A stretch of DNA of 55,238 nt from Candidatus Phocaeicola faecipullorum (GTDB lineage Bacteria > Bacteroidota > Bacteroidia > Bacteroidales > Bacteroidaceae): positions 1 to 55,238 of the forward strand of contig JAHLFB010000188.1 in assembly GCA_018884025.1 (NCBI GenBank), written 5' to 3'. Positions 43,014 through 51,729 of this stretch are shown one piece after another. The stretch's first letter is position 1; the number at the start of each line of letters is the position of its first letter. Both the position numbers and the translations under genes were made by a program. Under the pieces are notes generated by a model. It saw only the letters and a program-made list of their open reading frames with translations. It did no database searches and had not been told where the DNA came from.

Positions 43014-43835
43014 ATGAGCGCTAAAAAAGTTTTATTCATTACACAAGAAATTACTCCTTACGTACCGGAAAGCGAATTGTCACTAATCGGCCAGAACTTG
43101 CCACAGGCAATTCAGGACAAAGGTCGTGAGATACGAACATTTATGCCTAAGTGGGGTATAATAAATGAACGCAGAAATCAGTTGCACGAAGTAATCCGCC
43201 TGTCTGGAATGAACTTGATTATTGACGATACGGATCATCCGCTTATCATCAAGGTGGCTTCTGTACAAGCTGCACGCCGACAGATATACTTCATTGACAA
43301 CGACGACTATTTCCAGCACAGACTGATGACAACCGACGAAAACGGAAATGAATATGAAGACAATGGAGAAAGAGCTATCTTCTATGCAAGGGGCGTACTT
43401 GAAACAGTAAAAAAACTGCGCTGGTGTCCTGATGTAATACACTGCCACGGATGGATGAGTGCCGTAGTGCCGCTGTATATCAAAAAGGCATACTACGACG
43501 AGCCTTCATTCCGCGACTCGAAGGTGGTGTTCTCAATCTACGATAACGGATTTAAATCGAATTTCGTGGAAAACTTCAACGAACAGTTGAAATTCAAGGA
43601 TGTAACATCCGACGATTTGAAGATGATGAACAGTCCCGTAAACTACAACGAACTTTGTAAGCTGGCAATGGCATATTCAGACGGAGTTGTAATGAACAGC
43701 GAAAACATAGACACAGAATTAATAGAATACGCGAAAAGCCTCAACATACCGGTAGTAGAAAACCAACAAGGTTTCGACGCCTATGCCGACGCTTGCAATT
43801 CGCTATACGACAAGGTTCTGGGTGACAACGAATAA
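43014..43835 (+). CDS. Single-domain GT5 glycogen/starch synthase-like protein
   Basis: A 273-aa protein that matches only the N-terminal catalytic domain of GT5 synthases: VLFITQEITPYVPE, an internal DVIHCHGWMSAVVPLYIK, and a C-terminal helical part. The usual KTGGL ADP-glucose motif after the first strand is replaced by PESELSLIG, and the whole second (GT1) domain is absent. The complete reading frame ends normally, so this is not a truncation by mutation that I can see. It may be non-catalytic, or it may act with a separate partner. Bacteroides genomes commonly annotate short proteins like this as glycogen synthase. A DUF4270 gene follows. Confidence 0.75.
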   Translation: MSAKKVLFITQEITPYVPESELSLIGQNLPQAIQDKGREIRTFMPKWGIINERRNQLHEVIRLSGMNLIIDDTDHPLIIKVASVQAARRQIYFIDNDDYFQHRLMTTDENGNEYEDNGERAIFYARGVLETVKKLRWCPDVIHCHGWMSAVVPLYIKKAYYDEPSFRDSKVVFSIYDNGFKSNFVENFNEQLKFKDVTSDDLKMMNSPVNYNELCKLAMAYSDGVVMNSENIDTELIEYAKSLNIPVVENQQGFDAYADACNSLYDKVLGDNE

Positions 43836-43913
43836 TTTAACCAAAAGCAAACCAATGCAGGTATATTCCGGCACTGGTTTGTATCCATAACCATATACAA
43901 TACAAATTATAGT

Positions 43914-45287
43914 ATGAAATTCAAGTTAATGGCTGTAATAGCCCTTACAGCCGCACTCTACAGCTGCGACGACTCCACCACCGGAGTTGGTGATTTCGTT
44001 TCAAATATCGACAAGATAAAAGCGTCGTCCGATACATACAAAGTTACTTCGAGAACAATTAGATTAAAAGAAGTATATTCACGCACTAACAGAGCCTATC
44101 TGGGAAGATTTACCGACCCTGATTTCGGACAATATTCTGCCGACTTCATAACACAGATAAACTGCCCTGAAGGATTTGAATTACCGGAGCGCCTTGAAAA
44201 GATAACCGGAACATCACTTGAATTGTACTATACAGGATTTTACGGTGACTCACTGGCTACGATGACAGTGCAAGTAGATGAACTGAGCAAAGCAATAGAA
44301 GAAGACGATAAAGATTTGTATTACACATCATACAACCCTACTAAATATTGCAATTGCGATGATAAAACATGTATTGCCCAAAAAACTTATACTGCGGTTG
44401 ACTTGTCAGTAAGCGATTCTCTAAGAAATACGAGCGGCTATTATCCTGGAATAAAAATAGATTTGAGAGAAAAGTTCAGCAATAAAATACAAAGCTTATA
44501 TGAAAGTAATCCTGAATATTTCAAAGACGCAAACTCTTTCATAAATAATGTACTTAAAGGATTCTACGTTCACACCATACAAGGAGACGGCTCTGTAGTA
44601 TATATACAGGATATATGGTTGAGAATAAATATGGAATACACAGTTACAGGTTCACAAGGACAGGACTCTACAGCTATAGGTAGCTCTGTTCTGGCAGCAA
44701 GCAAGGAAGTGCTTATGTCAACAAAAATGATGAATGACGATAAACTGGACGAGCTGGTCAGTGATAACGAACATACTTACCTGAAAACTCCTGCCGGACT
44801 TTGTACAGAAATAGAATTGCCGGTTGACGAAATATATGACAATCATGAGAATGATACACTAAATTCCATAACACTATCTATAAAGAAATATAAAGATGCC
44901 GGAATTTCAGGTGAAAGTTCTTACAAAATGGGAATACCGCAAACCCTGCTGATGATAAGAAAAGAAGAAATGAATACATTCTTCGAGCAGAATAAGACTT
45001 ACGACAACGAGACTTCATTCCTGGGCACTTACGACAGCAGTTCTAACTCTTATACATTCTCTAAATTAAATCGTCTGATAAGCCATATTTTCTCTGAAAA
45101 GAGGTCAGAAACAGGCGAAACTGACAGCGACAGAGACAAAGTTGTATTAATCCCTGTAACTACAGAAACAGATACGGAAGGAAACGTAATAGGAGTTTCG
45201 CACGACATGGAAGTTAATGCAGCAAGACTCTTTGGAGGAGAACAGGGAGAAGAGTTGAAAATAGAAGTAATATATACAAAACCATAA
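43914..45287 (+). CDS. DUF4270 family lipoprotein
   Basis: A 457-aa protein with a lipoprotein signal, lipobox LYSC, and acidic DDS right after the cysteine (compatible with the Bacteroidetes surface-export pattern). The body has the DUF4270 landmarks GRFTDPDFGQYSADFITQ near residue 65 and a beta-rich C-terminal half. It is probably an outer-membrane or surface lipoprotein. Function is unknown. It follows the GT5-like gene by 78 bases, with a weak inverted repeat between (AAACCAATGC/GCACTGGTTT), so co-transcription is uncertain. Confidence 0.8.
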   Translation: MKFKLMAVIALTAALYSCDDSTTGVGDFVSNIDKIKASSDTYKVTSRTIRLKEVYSRTNRAYLGRFTDPDFGQYSADFITQINCPEGFELPERLEKITGTSLELYYTGFYGDSLATMTVQVDELSKAIEEDDKDLYYTSYNPTKYCNCDDKTCIAQKTYTAVDLSVSDSLRNTSGYYPGIKIDLREKFSNKIQSLYESNPEYFKDANSFINNVLKGFYVHTIQGDGSVVYIQDIWLRINMEYTVTGSQGQDSTAIGSSVLAASKEVLMSTKMMNDDKLDELVSDNEHTYLKTPAGLCTEIELPVDEIYDNHENDTLNSITLSIKKYKDAGISGESSYKMGIPQTLLMIRKEEMNTFFEQNKTYDNETSFLGTYDSSSNSYTFSKLNRLISHIFSEKRSETGETDSDRDKVVLIPVTTETDTEGNVIGVSHDMEVNAARLFGGEQGEELKIEVIYTKP

Positions 45288-45394
45288 CAGCCTGACAGGC
45301 TAAAACAGATAAAGCATCTGATGTTGGAATACGTCCACTTCAGATGCTTTATTTTTTTCTATAACTACTATACGGCTTTCATGGATAACCTAAA

Positions 45395-45425
45395 AAAGGG
45401 GAACATCCATCGGACATTCCCCTTT
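45395..45425 (-). terminator. Intrinsic terminator for glycogen operon
   Basis: AAAGGGGAA and TTCCCCTTT form a 9-bp stem. Seven T follow on the minus strand. It lies downstream of the GH57-like gene. Confidence 0.8.
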
Positions 45426-45466
45426 CTTAAAAGTCTTATCGAAGAACTCTACTTCATACAGTTTTA

Positions 45467-46870
45467 TTATTCTGCACTTGCAGTTTTCTTTGTTGTCTTT
45501 GTGGTTTTAGCAGTTGTTTTCTTTGCTGCTGTAGTTTTCTTGGCAGCTGTTTTTTCTTCCTTTGCCAGTTTCTTTTCTGCGTCTGCGAGCTTCTTTTGCA
45601 ACTTGGCAACCTCAGCATTCAACTGTACCAGTTCTTCGCCCTGATTCTTAATTGTAGTAAGCAGAGAGCCTAATTCTTCATTATCCATATCTACCGGATA
45701 AAGAGAATTGACACGCTTGATAAAGTCAGCAAGGATATTCATATAGTTTGTAAACGCGTCAAACGGCGAATCATAGATACCACGGTTGAATGATACTCCG
45801 GAATCCTTAGTTGTCATGAAACGGAAATTATTGCTTGCCTGCAGATAATCCCAATCCTGCTTGATTCTCTTGTCATCGCACAAATAAACACGTTCTGCAA
45901 CGCTATAAAGTTTATTGAACGCCTCACGCTGCATAATGTTACCTAACCATGGACTGATATCTCTTTCTTCGTCAACCCATGACATAGGATATGGAACATC
46001 CATTGCATCGACTGATTTCAGTTTGGTTACGATTTCAGATGGAGTAGAGAACGTAATACCTTTCTGTTTTGCACATGCAGGAAGAGCTTTCAGGAATTCA
46101 AGGATATTCGATGACAATGGCTGGAAGTATCCCAAAGCACACAATTCCATGAAAATATTGATTACCTGTTCGTTTTCAGGCATAGAATCTATCCAACCGA
46201 TGTATTTATCTGCAAACAAAGGATATTCACTCCATTCGCTGTTGGAAAAACGAAGACTTATGTCATCCGAAAGTTTGAAATCTCTCATGAGGAGTTTCAA
46301 ATTAGGGTTCTCAGCACAATGATACAAATAATGAGGACTCTTCCATCCAAGAACGTGTTTTGCGCCCTCAATCAACATTCCTTTAAATCCCATTCCGGCA
46401 ACAATTCCACCAATCTCGTTATCGTAAATCAAGCTTGAGTTACGGAACACCTTAGGTTCCTGTCCGAAATAGTCTTTAATCTTACGACGCATACGGCCTA
46501 CTTCTTCCTTGAAGCAATCTTCGTTGGCCAGCGATGACAAACCGTGCGAATACGGTTCGCACAAGAATTCGCAACATCCTGTACTATTCAGTTCCTGCAA
46601 CAATTCGATAACTGAAGGAGCATAAATTTCCAACTGTTCCAAAGCTACTCCCGATATTGACAGAGCCACCTTAAATGCGCCTTCGTTTTCCTTAGCCATA
46701 TGGATAAGGGTGTTGAGTGCCGGTATATATGAACGTTCTGCTATTTCATTAATACCCTGCTCGTTGGCAAAATCATCATAGTAATAATGATCAGAACCTA
46801 TTTCAAAGAAACGGTAACGTTTCAAATGTATTATTTGATGAATCTCAAAATATAAACAGATTGTTTTCAT
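45467..46870 (-). CDS. GH57 alpha-amylase-like protein with substituted catalytic residues
   Basis: A 467-aa protein with a GH57 barrel: EIHQIIHLKRYRFF near residue 9, EPYSHGLSSL at 105-114, and GFKGMLIEG at 161-169. In active alpha-amylases of this group the nucleophile lies in an RNTELIY motif. Here it reads RNSSLIY (143-149), so glutamate is serine (S146). The acid/base segment FMDYETFG reads FMELCALG (about 240-247), so aspartate is glutamate. The C-terminus is a coiled coil (about 405-440) and a Lys/Thr/Ala-rich, histone-H1-like tail. Such amylase-like homologues are known in Bacteroidetes. A binding or scaffold role in glycogen metabolism is inferred. It follows the GT4 gene by 20 bases. 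Confidence 0.8.
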   Translation of the reverse strand: MKTICLYFEIHQIIHLKRYRFFEIGSDHYYYDDFANEQGINEIAERSYIPALNTLIHMAKENEGAFKVALSISGVALEQLEIYAPSVIELLQELNSTGCCEFLCEPYSHGLSSLANEDCFKEEVGRMRRKIKDYFGQEPKVFRNSSLIYDNEIGGIVAGMGFKGMLIEGAKHVLGWKSPHYLYHCAENPNLKLLMRDFKLSDDISLRFSNSEWSEYPLFADKYIGWIDSMPENEQVINIFMELCALGYFQPLSSNILEFLKALPACAKQKGITFSTPSEIVTKLKSVDAMDVPYPMSWVDEERDISPWLGNIMQREAFNKLYSVAERVYLCDDKRIKQDWDYLQASNNFRFMTTKDSGVSFNRGIYDSPFDAFTNYMNILADFIKRVNSLYPVDMDNEELGSLLTTIKNQGEELVQLNAEVAKLQKKLADAEKKLAKEEKTAAKKTTAAKKTTAKTTKTTKKTASAE

Positions 46871-46890
46871 ATCAACTTAAGACTAATATT

Positions 46891-48159
46891 TTACTTATTA
46901 TAATTTCTCAGGACATCTTCGTACAAAGAACGGACTTTCAGACCAACTTTTTCCCAGGTGATTCCGTCAACTTCCTCCTTTCCCTCTTTCTGAAGATAAT
47001 CAAACAGCGACTGATTGGTACATATTGAATGTATGGCGTCTGCCATGGCATGAATATCCCAATAGTCTGTCTTTATGACCTTATTAAGAATTTCACCGCA
47101 TCCTGACTGCTTGGAAATAATAGAAGGAGTTCCGCACTGCATAGCTTCCAATGGAGCAATACCGAATGGCTCGGATACAGAAGGCATGACAAATACATCG
47201 CTGTTCTTATAAACCTCATATACCTGTTTACCTTTCATAAATCCAGGGAAGTGGAAACGGTCGGCAATACCACGTTCTGCGACCAGATTAATCATGGCAT
47301 TTAACATATCGCCAGAACCTGCCATTACGAAACGGATGTTACGTGTACGTTTCAAGACCATAGCTGCCGCTTCAACAAAATATTCCGGTCCTTTCTGCAT
47401 CGTAATACGTCCAAGGAAAGTAACAATCTTCTCTTTAGAATGGTCCGGACGTGGTATATCCTGATATTCCTGCGACAGCGGATAAACAGCATTATGTACT
47501 GCAAATACCTTTCGTGGGTCCTGATGATATTCGTTAATCACTGTACGACGAGTCAGCTCAGATACACACATGATACAGTCCGCATAGTCCATACCGTTCT
47601 TTTCAATGGAATATACCGTAGGATTAACTTTTCCGCGGGAACGGTCAAAGTCTGTAGCATGGACATGGATACAGAGAGGTTTTCCACTCACCATTTTCGC
47701 ATGCACACCGGCCGGATAAGTCAGCCAGTCGTGAGCATGGATAATGTCGAACTGCTGCTGACGTGCCACTACACCTGCAATAATAGAGAAATTATTAATT
47801 TCATCATGCAAATTTCCAGGATATCCTCCCGCAAACTCCATACATCCCAAGTCGTTGACATTCATGTATGAGAAATCAGCATAAATCTTATCACGGTAAG
47901 CATAATATTCTTCAGGTGTCATCTGGGCATGTAAACGAGACTTGAGATAATCATAGTTTACGTCACGCCATACAATAGGCACTTGATTCATACCAACAAT
48001 CTTAAGGAATCCTTCCTCCTCGCCTGTCGGCTTAGGCATACAGAATACTGTTTCTACATCACCTTGCAGACTCAAACCTTTCGTTATACCGTATGAAGCT
48101 ACCGCAAGACCACCGTATATTTTTGGAGGAAATTCCCAACCAAACATTAAAACTTTCAT
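46891..48159 (-). CDS. GT4 family glycosyltransferase (glycogen operon)
   Basis: A 422-aa GT-B enzyme. The N-terminal MKVLMFGWEFPPKIYGGLA has the GGLA donor-side loop. IIHAHDWLTYPAGVHAK and HVHATDFDRSRG follow, and the C-terminal half carries GRITMQKGPEYFVEAA and the EX7E motif in SVSEPFGIAPLEAMQCGTPSI. It probably transfers glucose, possibly as the true glucan synthase, given that the short GT5 protein nearby lacks its second domain. It sits between the GH133 and GH57-like genes, with 15- and 20-base spacers, so it is in one transcript. Confidence 0.85.
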   Translation of the reverse strand: MKVLMFGWEFPPKIYGGLAVASYGITKGLSLQGDVETVFCMPKPTGEEEGFLKIVGMNQVPIVWRDVNYDYLKSRLHAQMTPEEYYAYRDKIYADFSYMNVNDLGCMEFAGGYPGNLHDEINNFSIIAGVVARQQQFDIIHAHDWLTYPAGVHAKMVSGKPLCIHVHATDFDRSRGKVNPTVYSIEKNGMDYADCIMCVSELTRRTVINEYHQDPRKVFAVHNAVYPLSQEYQDIPRPDHSKEKIVTFLGRITMQKGPEYFVEAAAMVLKRTRNIRFVMAGSGDMLNAMINLVAERGIADRFHFPGFMKGKQVYEVYKNSDVFVMPSVSEPFGIAPLEAMQCGTPSIISKQSGCGEILNKVIKTDYWDIHAMADAIHSICTNQSLFDYLQKEGKEEVDGITWEKVGLKVRSLYEDVLRNYNK

Positions 48160-48174
48160 AAAACTCCTCCTTCT

Positions 48175-50118
48175 TTATTGATTCTCAAATTTATTCAACA
48201 AATACAAGCCACGAAGAATTTCCGCAACGTTCATAGCGAACGATACAGCTCCCCTACCTTTGAAAGGTGGATTACCATCAAACAACTCTGGAAGTGTTCC
48301 CAGACAATGGCATGTCATTTCGTCCTCATAGCTAACAAATTGTCTCCACAAGAAAGAGATAGCGCTTCTCTTGTAAATCTTCAGATAAGCTTCCATATAG
48401 AAACCTTCAAGCCAAGGCCATGCAGTACCCTGATGATATGCATAATCTCTCTGCATCTGAGGTCCTACATAGTTAGGATTGTAGCCTCCACTCTTAGGAC
48501 TCAAAGAACGAAGTCCCTTAGGAGTAAGCAGTTCCTTGGTAACGATATCAATCACACCCTTCTTCTGTTTTGCATCAAGTGGGGAGTAATCGAATGCAGC
48601 GGCAAAAATCATATTAGGACGAACACTCCAATCCATCATGTCTCCGTCAACGAAATCAAGCAGATAGCCATATTCATTGAGGAAAGTATCAATAAATGAT
48701 TTTCCGGCCTTTTCAGCTGTCTGTTTCAAGCGCCATGCAAAGTCATTGTCGCCTACCTCAGACATCATGTCGGCTGTGAAGCACAAAGCATTATACCACA
48801 AAGAATTGAATTCTACGATATAACCTGTTCTACCAACTACCGGACGACCGTTAACCGTTGAGTTCATCCATGTGATTGCATTATCCCTGCCATCTGAATA
48901 TACAAGACCATTTTCCCTTACTTCAAGATTAGGATGCTTGCCGTCAAGCAGGAATGACATTATATCTTTCAGCAATACAAGATATTTTTCTTTTGCTACA
49001 TCGCGTGAAACCATCTTTGCATATTGCTGGATTGTCCATACAGCCCAAAGCAACACATCCGGATGATATATCTCGTAAACTTTCAATGTGGATTTTTCGC
49101 CATTCATAAATGCATAGATTGCTTTTATGGCTGTATCCATTATCATCTCGAATTTACCAGTCTCGCCTACTGACAGTGTAAGTCCAGGCAACGAAACGAA
49201 CATATCCCTGGCACGGCATTTAAACCATGGATAACCAGCCAAGATATATGATTCACCACCCTGCTTGTTAAGGAACTGGTGCGCCGCATTGATAAGGCAA
49301 TTTTTGAAATCTTTTCTCGGCGTTCTCTGTTCTGCCTCATCAGCAAAGAGCTGGTTAAGTTTGGAAGTGTCAACCGGAGAAATACCTCCTGAGAATGTGA
49401 CACTTTCGCCTTTATTGATTTTGAACTCGAAATATCCCGGAACATAAAGGTCCTCATTGAAGTCATAGCCACGCTCCTGTTCTTTCGGATACTCAATTCC
49501 CCTATACCAGTCAGGAGTGAAATGGAACTCGTTTTCCTTGCTGAACTGCATATGCAATTCCGGATAACCGGGATACATACAAGTCTTTATTCCATTGTCG
49601 ATGATGTCATATTTACGGCTTGCCTGAGAATTTTCATGAGTATATTCCCTCACACTTCTGAAAGCCAAATAAGGACGCAAACGGAGAATTGTTTCAGAGT
49701 GGGCATCAACCAAAGTATATCTTATCAGGATACGGTGTTCGTGATGAACAAAAACCTTTTCCTTCTTCAATATTACACCACCAACACGATACCATGTTGT
49801 AGGTACTTTTTCACACTCATACTCACGTATATATTTATGACCACGCGGACTGAAATTATCTCCATGATACTTATGGAGACCAAGATTAAATTCAGCTCCA
49901 TGCTGAATTACGGTCTCATCCATTGCAGACAACAGCACATGGTTTTCATCATCCAGTTCAGGGACAGGGATGACCAATAATCCATGATACTTGCGAGTAT
50001 TACAATCTACGATAGTAGAACAATGGTAAGCCCCGGAACGATTTGTACGAAGAATCTCGCGTGGTAACGATTCTTCCAAATTCGTCATAAGAGTTTTATC
50101 AAAACGTAAATAACTCAT
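48175..50118 (-). CDS. Glycogen debranching enzyme (GH133-type amylo-alpha-1,6-glucosidase)
   Basis: A 647-aa two-domain protein. The N-terminal beta-rich domain (GDE_N) has NRSGAYHCSTIVDCNTRKYHG (residues about 27-47), and the C-terminal alpha/alpha barrel (GDE_C) has AGYPWFKCRARDMFVSLPGL. The usual WGRD motif reads CRARD, keeping the aspartate. The barrel also has GRDNAITWMNSTVNGRPVVGR and GTAWPWLEGFYMEAYL. It removes alpha-1,6 branch stubs from glycogen. It is the first gene of the operon with the GT4 and GH57-like genes, with a good promoter upstream. Confidence 0.88.
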   Translation of the reverse strand: MSYLRFDKTLMTNLEESLPREILRTNRSGAYHCSTIVDCNTRKYHGLLVIPVPELDDENHVLLSAMDETVIQHGAEFNLGLHKYHGDNFSPRGHKYIREYECEKVPTTWYRVGGVILKKEKVFVHHEHRILIRYTLVDAHSETILRLRPYLAFRSVREYTHENSQASRKYDIIDNGIKTCMYPGYPELHMQFSKENEFHFTPDWYRGIEYPKEQERGYDFNEDLYVPGYFEFKINKGESVTFSGGISPVDTSKLNQLFADEAEQRTPRKDFKNCLINAAHQFLNKQGGESYILAGYPWFKCRARDMFVSLPGLTLSVGETGKFEMIMDTAIKAIYAFMNGEKSTLKVYEIYHPDVLLWAVWTIQQYAKMVSRDVAKEKYLVLLKDIMSFLLDGKHPNLEVRENGLVYSDGRDNAITWMNSTVNGRPVVGRTGYIVEFNSLWYNALCFTADMMSEVGDNDFAWRLKQTAEKAGKSFIDTFLNEYGYLLDFVDGDMMDWSVRPNMIFAAAFDYSPLDAKQKKGVIDIVTKELLTPKGLRSLSPKSGGYNPNYVGPQMQRDYAYHQGTAWPWLEGFYMEAYLKIYKRSAISFLWRQFVSYEDEMTCHCLGTLPELFDGNPPFKGRGAVSFAMNVAEILRGLYLLNKFENQ

Positions 50119-50173
50119 AGATGTTATATTAAGGTTATTAAATAGTTCAATAAATATGTTATATTTCTCACCC

Positions 50174-50203
50174 CAAAATTAGTAATTAAAAAATCAAATC
50201 AAA
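50174..50203 (-). promoter_or_regulatory. Promoter for glycogen operon
   Basis: Minus-strand TAATTTTG (50181-50174) matches TAnnTTTG and TTTG at 50203-50200 gives the -33 element with an 18-base spacer. The ATG is 56 bases downstream. Confidence 0.65.
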
Positions 50204-50317
50204 GCGTAAAACACGTTTTTTTTCAAAAATATTCATTTTTGAGGATGAAATATTGTTTTTTACTTAAAATACTGCTGTAATTACGCTACAGCTTATTACA
50301 AAAGTTGACAAATGAAA

Positions 50318-50347
50318 AAAATCCCAGGTTTTAAAGCCTGGGATTTT
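50318..50347 (-). terminator. Intrinsic terminator for serS
   Basis: AAATCCCAGG and CCTGGGATTT (extended by flanking bases to about 11 bp) with an 8-base loop. Seven T follow on the minus strand. Confidence 0.88.
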
Positions 50348-50365
50348 CTATATTTAATAAGTATT

Positions 50366-51640
50366 TTAGTCTATAATATCAAAACCACAATAAGGTACAA
50401 GAGCCTTAGGTATTCTTATGCCTTCAGGTGTCTGATTGTTCTCCAACAAAGCGGCTACTATTCTTGGCAATGCCAAAGCCGAACCGTTCAGAGTATGACA
50501 TAATTCTGTTTTCTTGTCAGCGTTTCTGTATCTGCACTTCAAGCGATTTGCCTGATAGGTATCGAAATTGGAAACAGAACTTACTTCAAGCCATCTCTGC
50601 TGTGCCTCTGAATAAACTTCGAAGTCATAGCATATGGCAGCTGTAAAACTCATATCGCCACCGCACAAACGCAATATTCTGTAAGGGAGTTCCAGTTTCT
50701 TCAACAAACCTTCTACATGGTCCAACATTTCCTGATGAGACTGTTTTGAGTGTTCAGGCTTGTCAATTCTAACAAGTTCCACTTTTGAGAATTCGTGCAG
50801 ACGGTTCAGTCCACGAACGTCCTTACCATATGAACCTGCCTCACGACGGAAACACTGTGTATATGCACAATTCTTAATAGGCAACTGCTTTTCGTCAAGA
50901 ATTACATCACGATAAATGTTTGTTACAGGCACTTCGGCAGTTGGAATCAAGTATAAATCGTCAAGATTGCAATGATACATCTGACCTTCTTTATCAGGCA
51001 ACTGTCCTGTACCATAACCTGATGCTGCATTCACTACAGTAGGAGGCATTATTTCCTCGTAACCTGAAGCACGAGCCTCGTCAAGGAAGAAATTAATCAA
51101 GGCTCTCTGCAGACGGGCGCCTTTACCCTTATATACAGGGAATCCGGCACCTGTAATCTTCACTCCGAGGTCGAAATCAATCAAATCGTACTTTTTAGCC
51201 AATTCCCAGTGAGGCAAAGCATTCTTTGGAAGTTCAGTTTCCATACCTCCATGCTTAACTACCACGTTGTCTTCCGCACAAGAGCCTTCAGGAACTTCAT
51301 CGTATGGTACGTTAGGAATTGTATATAAGATTTGCTGCATTTCTTCAGAAGCCTTGTCCATCTCAGCCTGAAGTGACTTACTAGCTTCCTTACATTCAGC
51401 AACCTTCTGTTTTGCAGCTTCAGCTTCTTCCTTCTTTCCTTCCTTCATCAGCATACCGATGCTCTTGGAAAGAGAATTAACCTCCGCAAGATTCTTATCT
51501 AATTGGTTCTGAGCATTACGTCTCCTGTCATTGCATTCCAACACTTTTGCTATCGCTTCCTTGGCATTTGCAAAGTGTTTCTTTTCAAGTCCACGAATTA
51601 CCTTGTCGGTATCGTCTGTAATTTGTTTAATAGTGAGCAT
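50366..51640 (-). CDS. serS: Seryl-tRNA synthetase
   Basis: A 424-aa class II synthetase. The N-terminal coiled-coil arm (about residues 25-105) binds the long variable arm of tRNA-Ser. Motif 2 is FRREAGSYGKDVRGLNRLHEF, and motif 3 is LNGSALALPRIVAALLENNQ. The length is typical. It charges tRNA-Ser and tRNA-Sec with serine. It forms a single unit with its own promoter element and terminator. Confidence 0.96.
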   Translation of the reverse strand: MLTIKQITDDTDKVIRGLEKKHFANAKEAIAKVLECNDRRRNAQNQLDKNLAEVNSLSKSIGMLMKEGKKEEAEAAKQKVAECKEASKSLQAEMDKASEEMQQILYTIPNVPYDEVPEGSCAEDNVVVKHGGMETELPKNALPHWELAKKYDLIDFDLGVKITGAGFPVYKGKGARLQRALINFFLDEARASGYEEIMPPTVVNAASGYGTGQLPDKEGQMYHCNLDDLYLIPTAEVPVTNIYRDVILDEKQLPIKNCAYTQCFRREAGSYGKDVRGLNRLHEFSKVELVRIDKPEHSKQSHQEMLDHVEGLLKKLELPYRILRLCGGDMSFTAAICYDFEVYSEAQQRWLEVSSVSNFDTYQANRLKCRYRNADKKTELCHTLNGSALALPRIVAALLENNQTPEGIRIPKALVPYCGFDIID

Positions 51641-51680
51641 ATTTTTCTACTTTTATAAACGTTCGAATTAAAAAGTCATG

Positions 51681-51688
51681 CAAAGATA
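51681..51688 (-). promoter_or_regulatory. -7 element before serS
   Basis: Minus-strand TATCTTTG matches TAnnTTTG, 41 bases before the ATG. Confidence 0.45.
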
Positions 51689-51729
51689 TATTTTTTTTAT
51701 CAATTAAACAGTGAGACTATATTTTTTAA

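Noticed and set aside
43849-43880. Inverted repeat AAACCAATGC/GCACTGGTTT considered as terminator
   Set aside because: One wobble, no T-run on the plus strand; too weak to list as a terminator.
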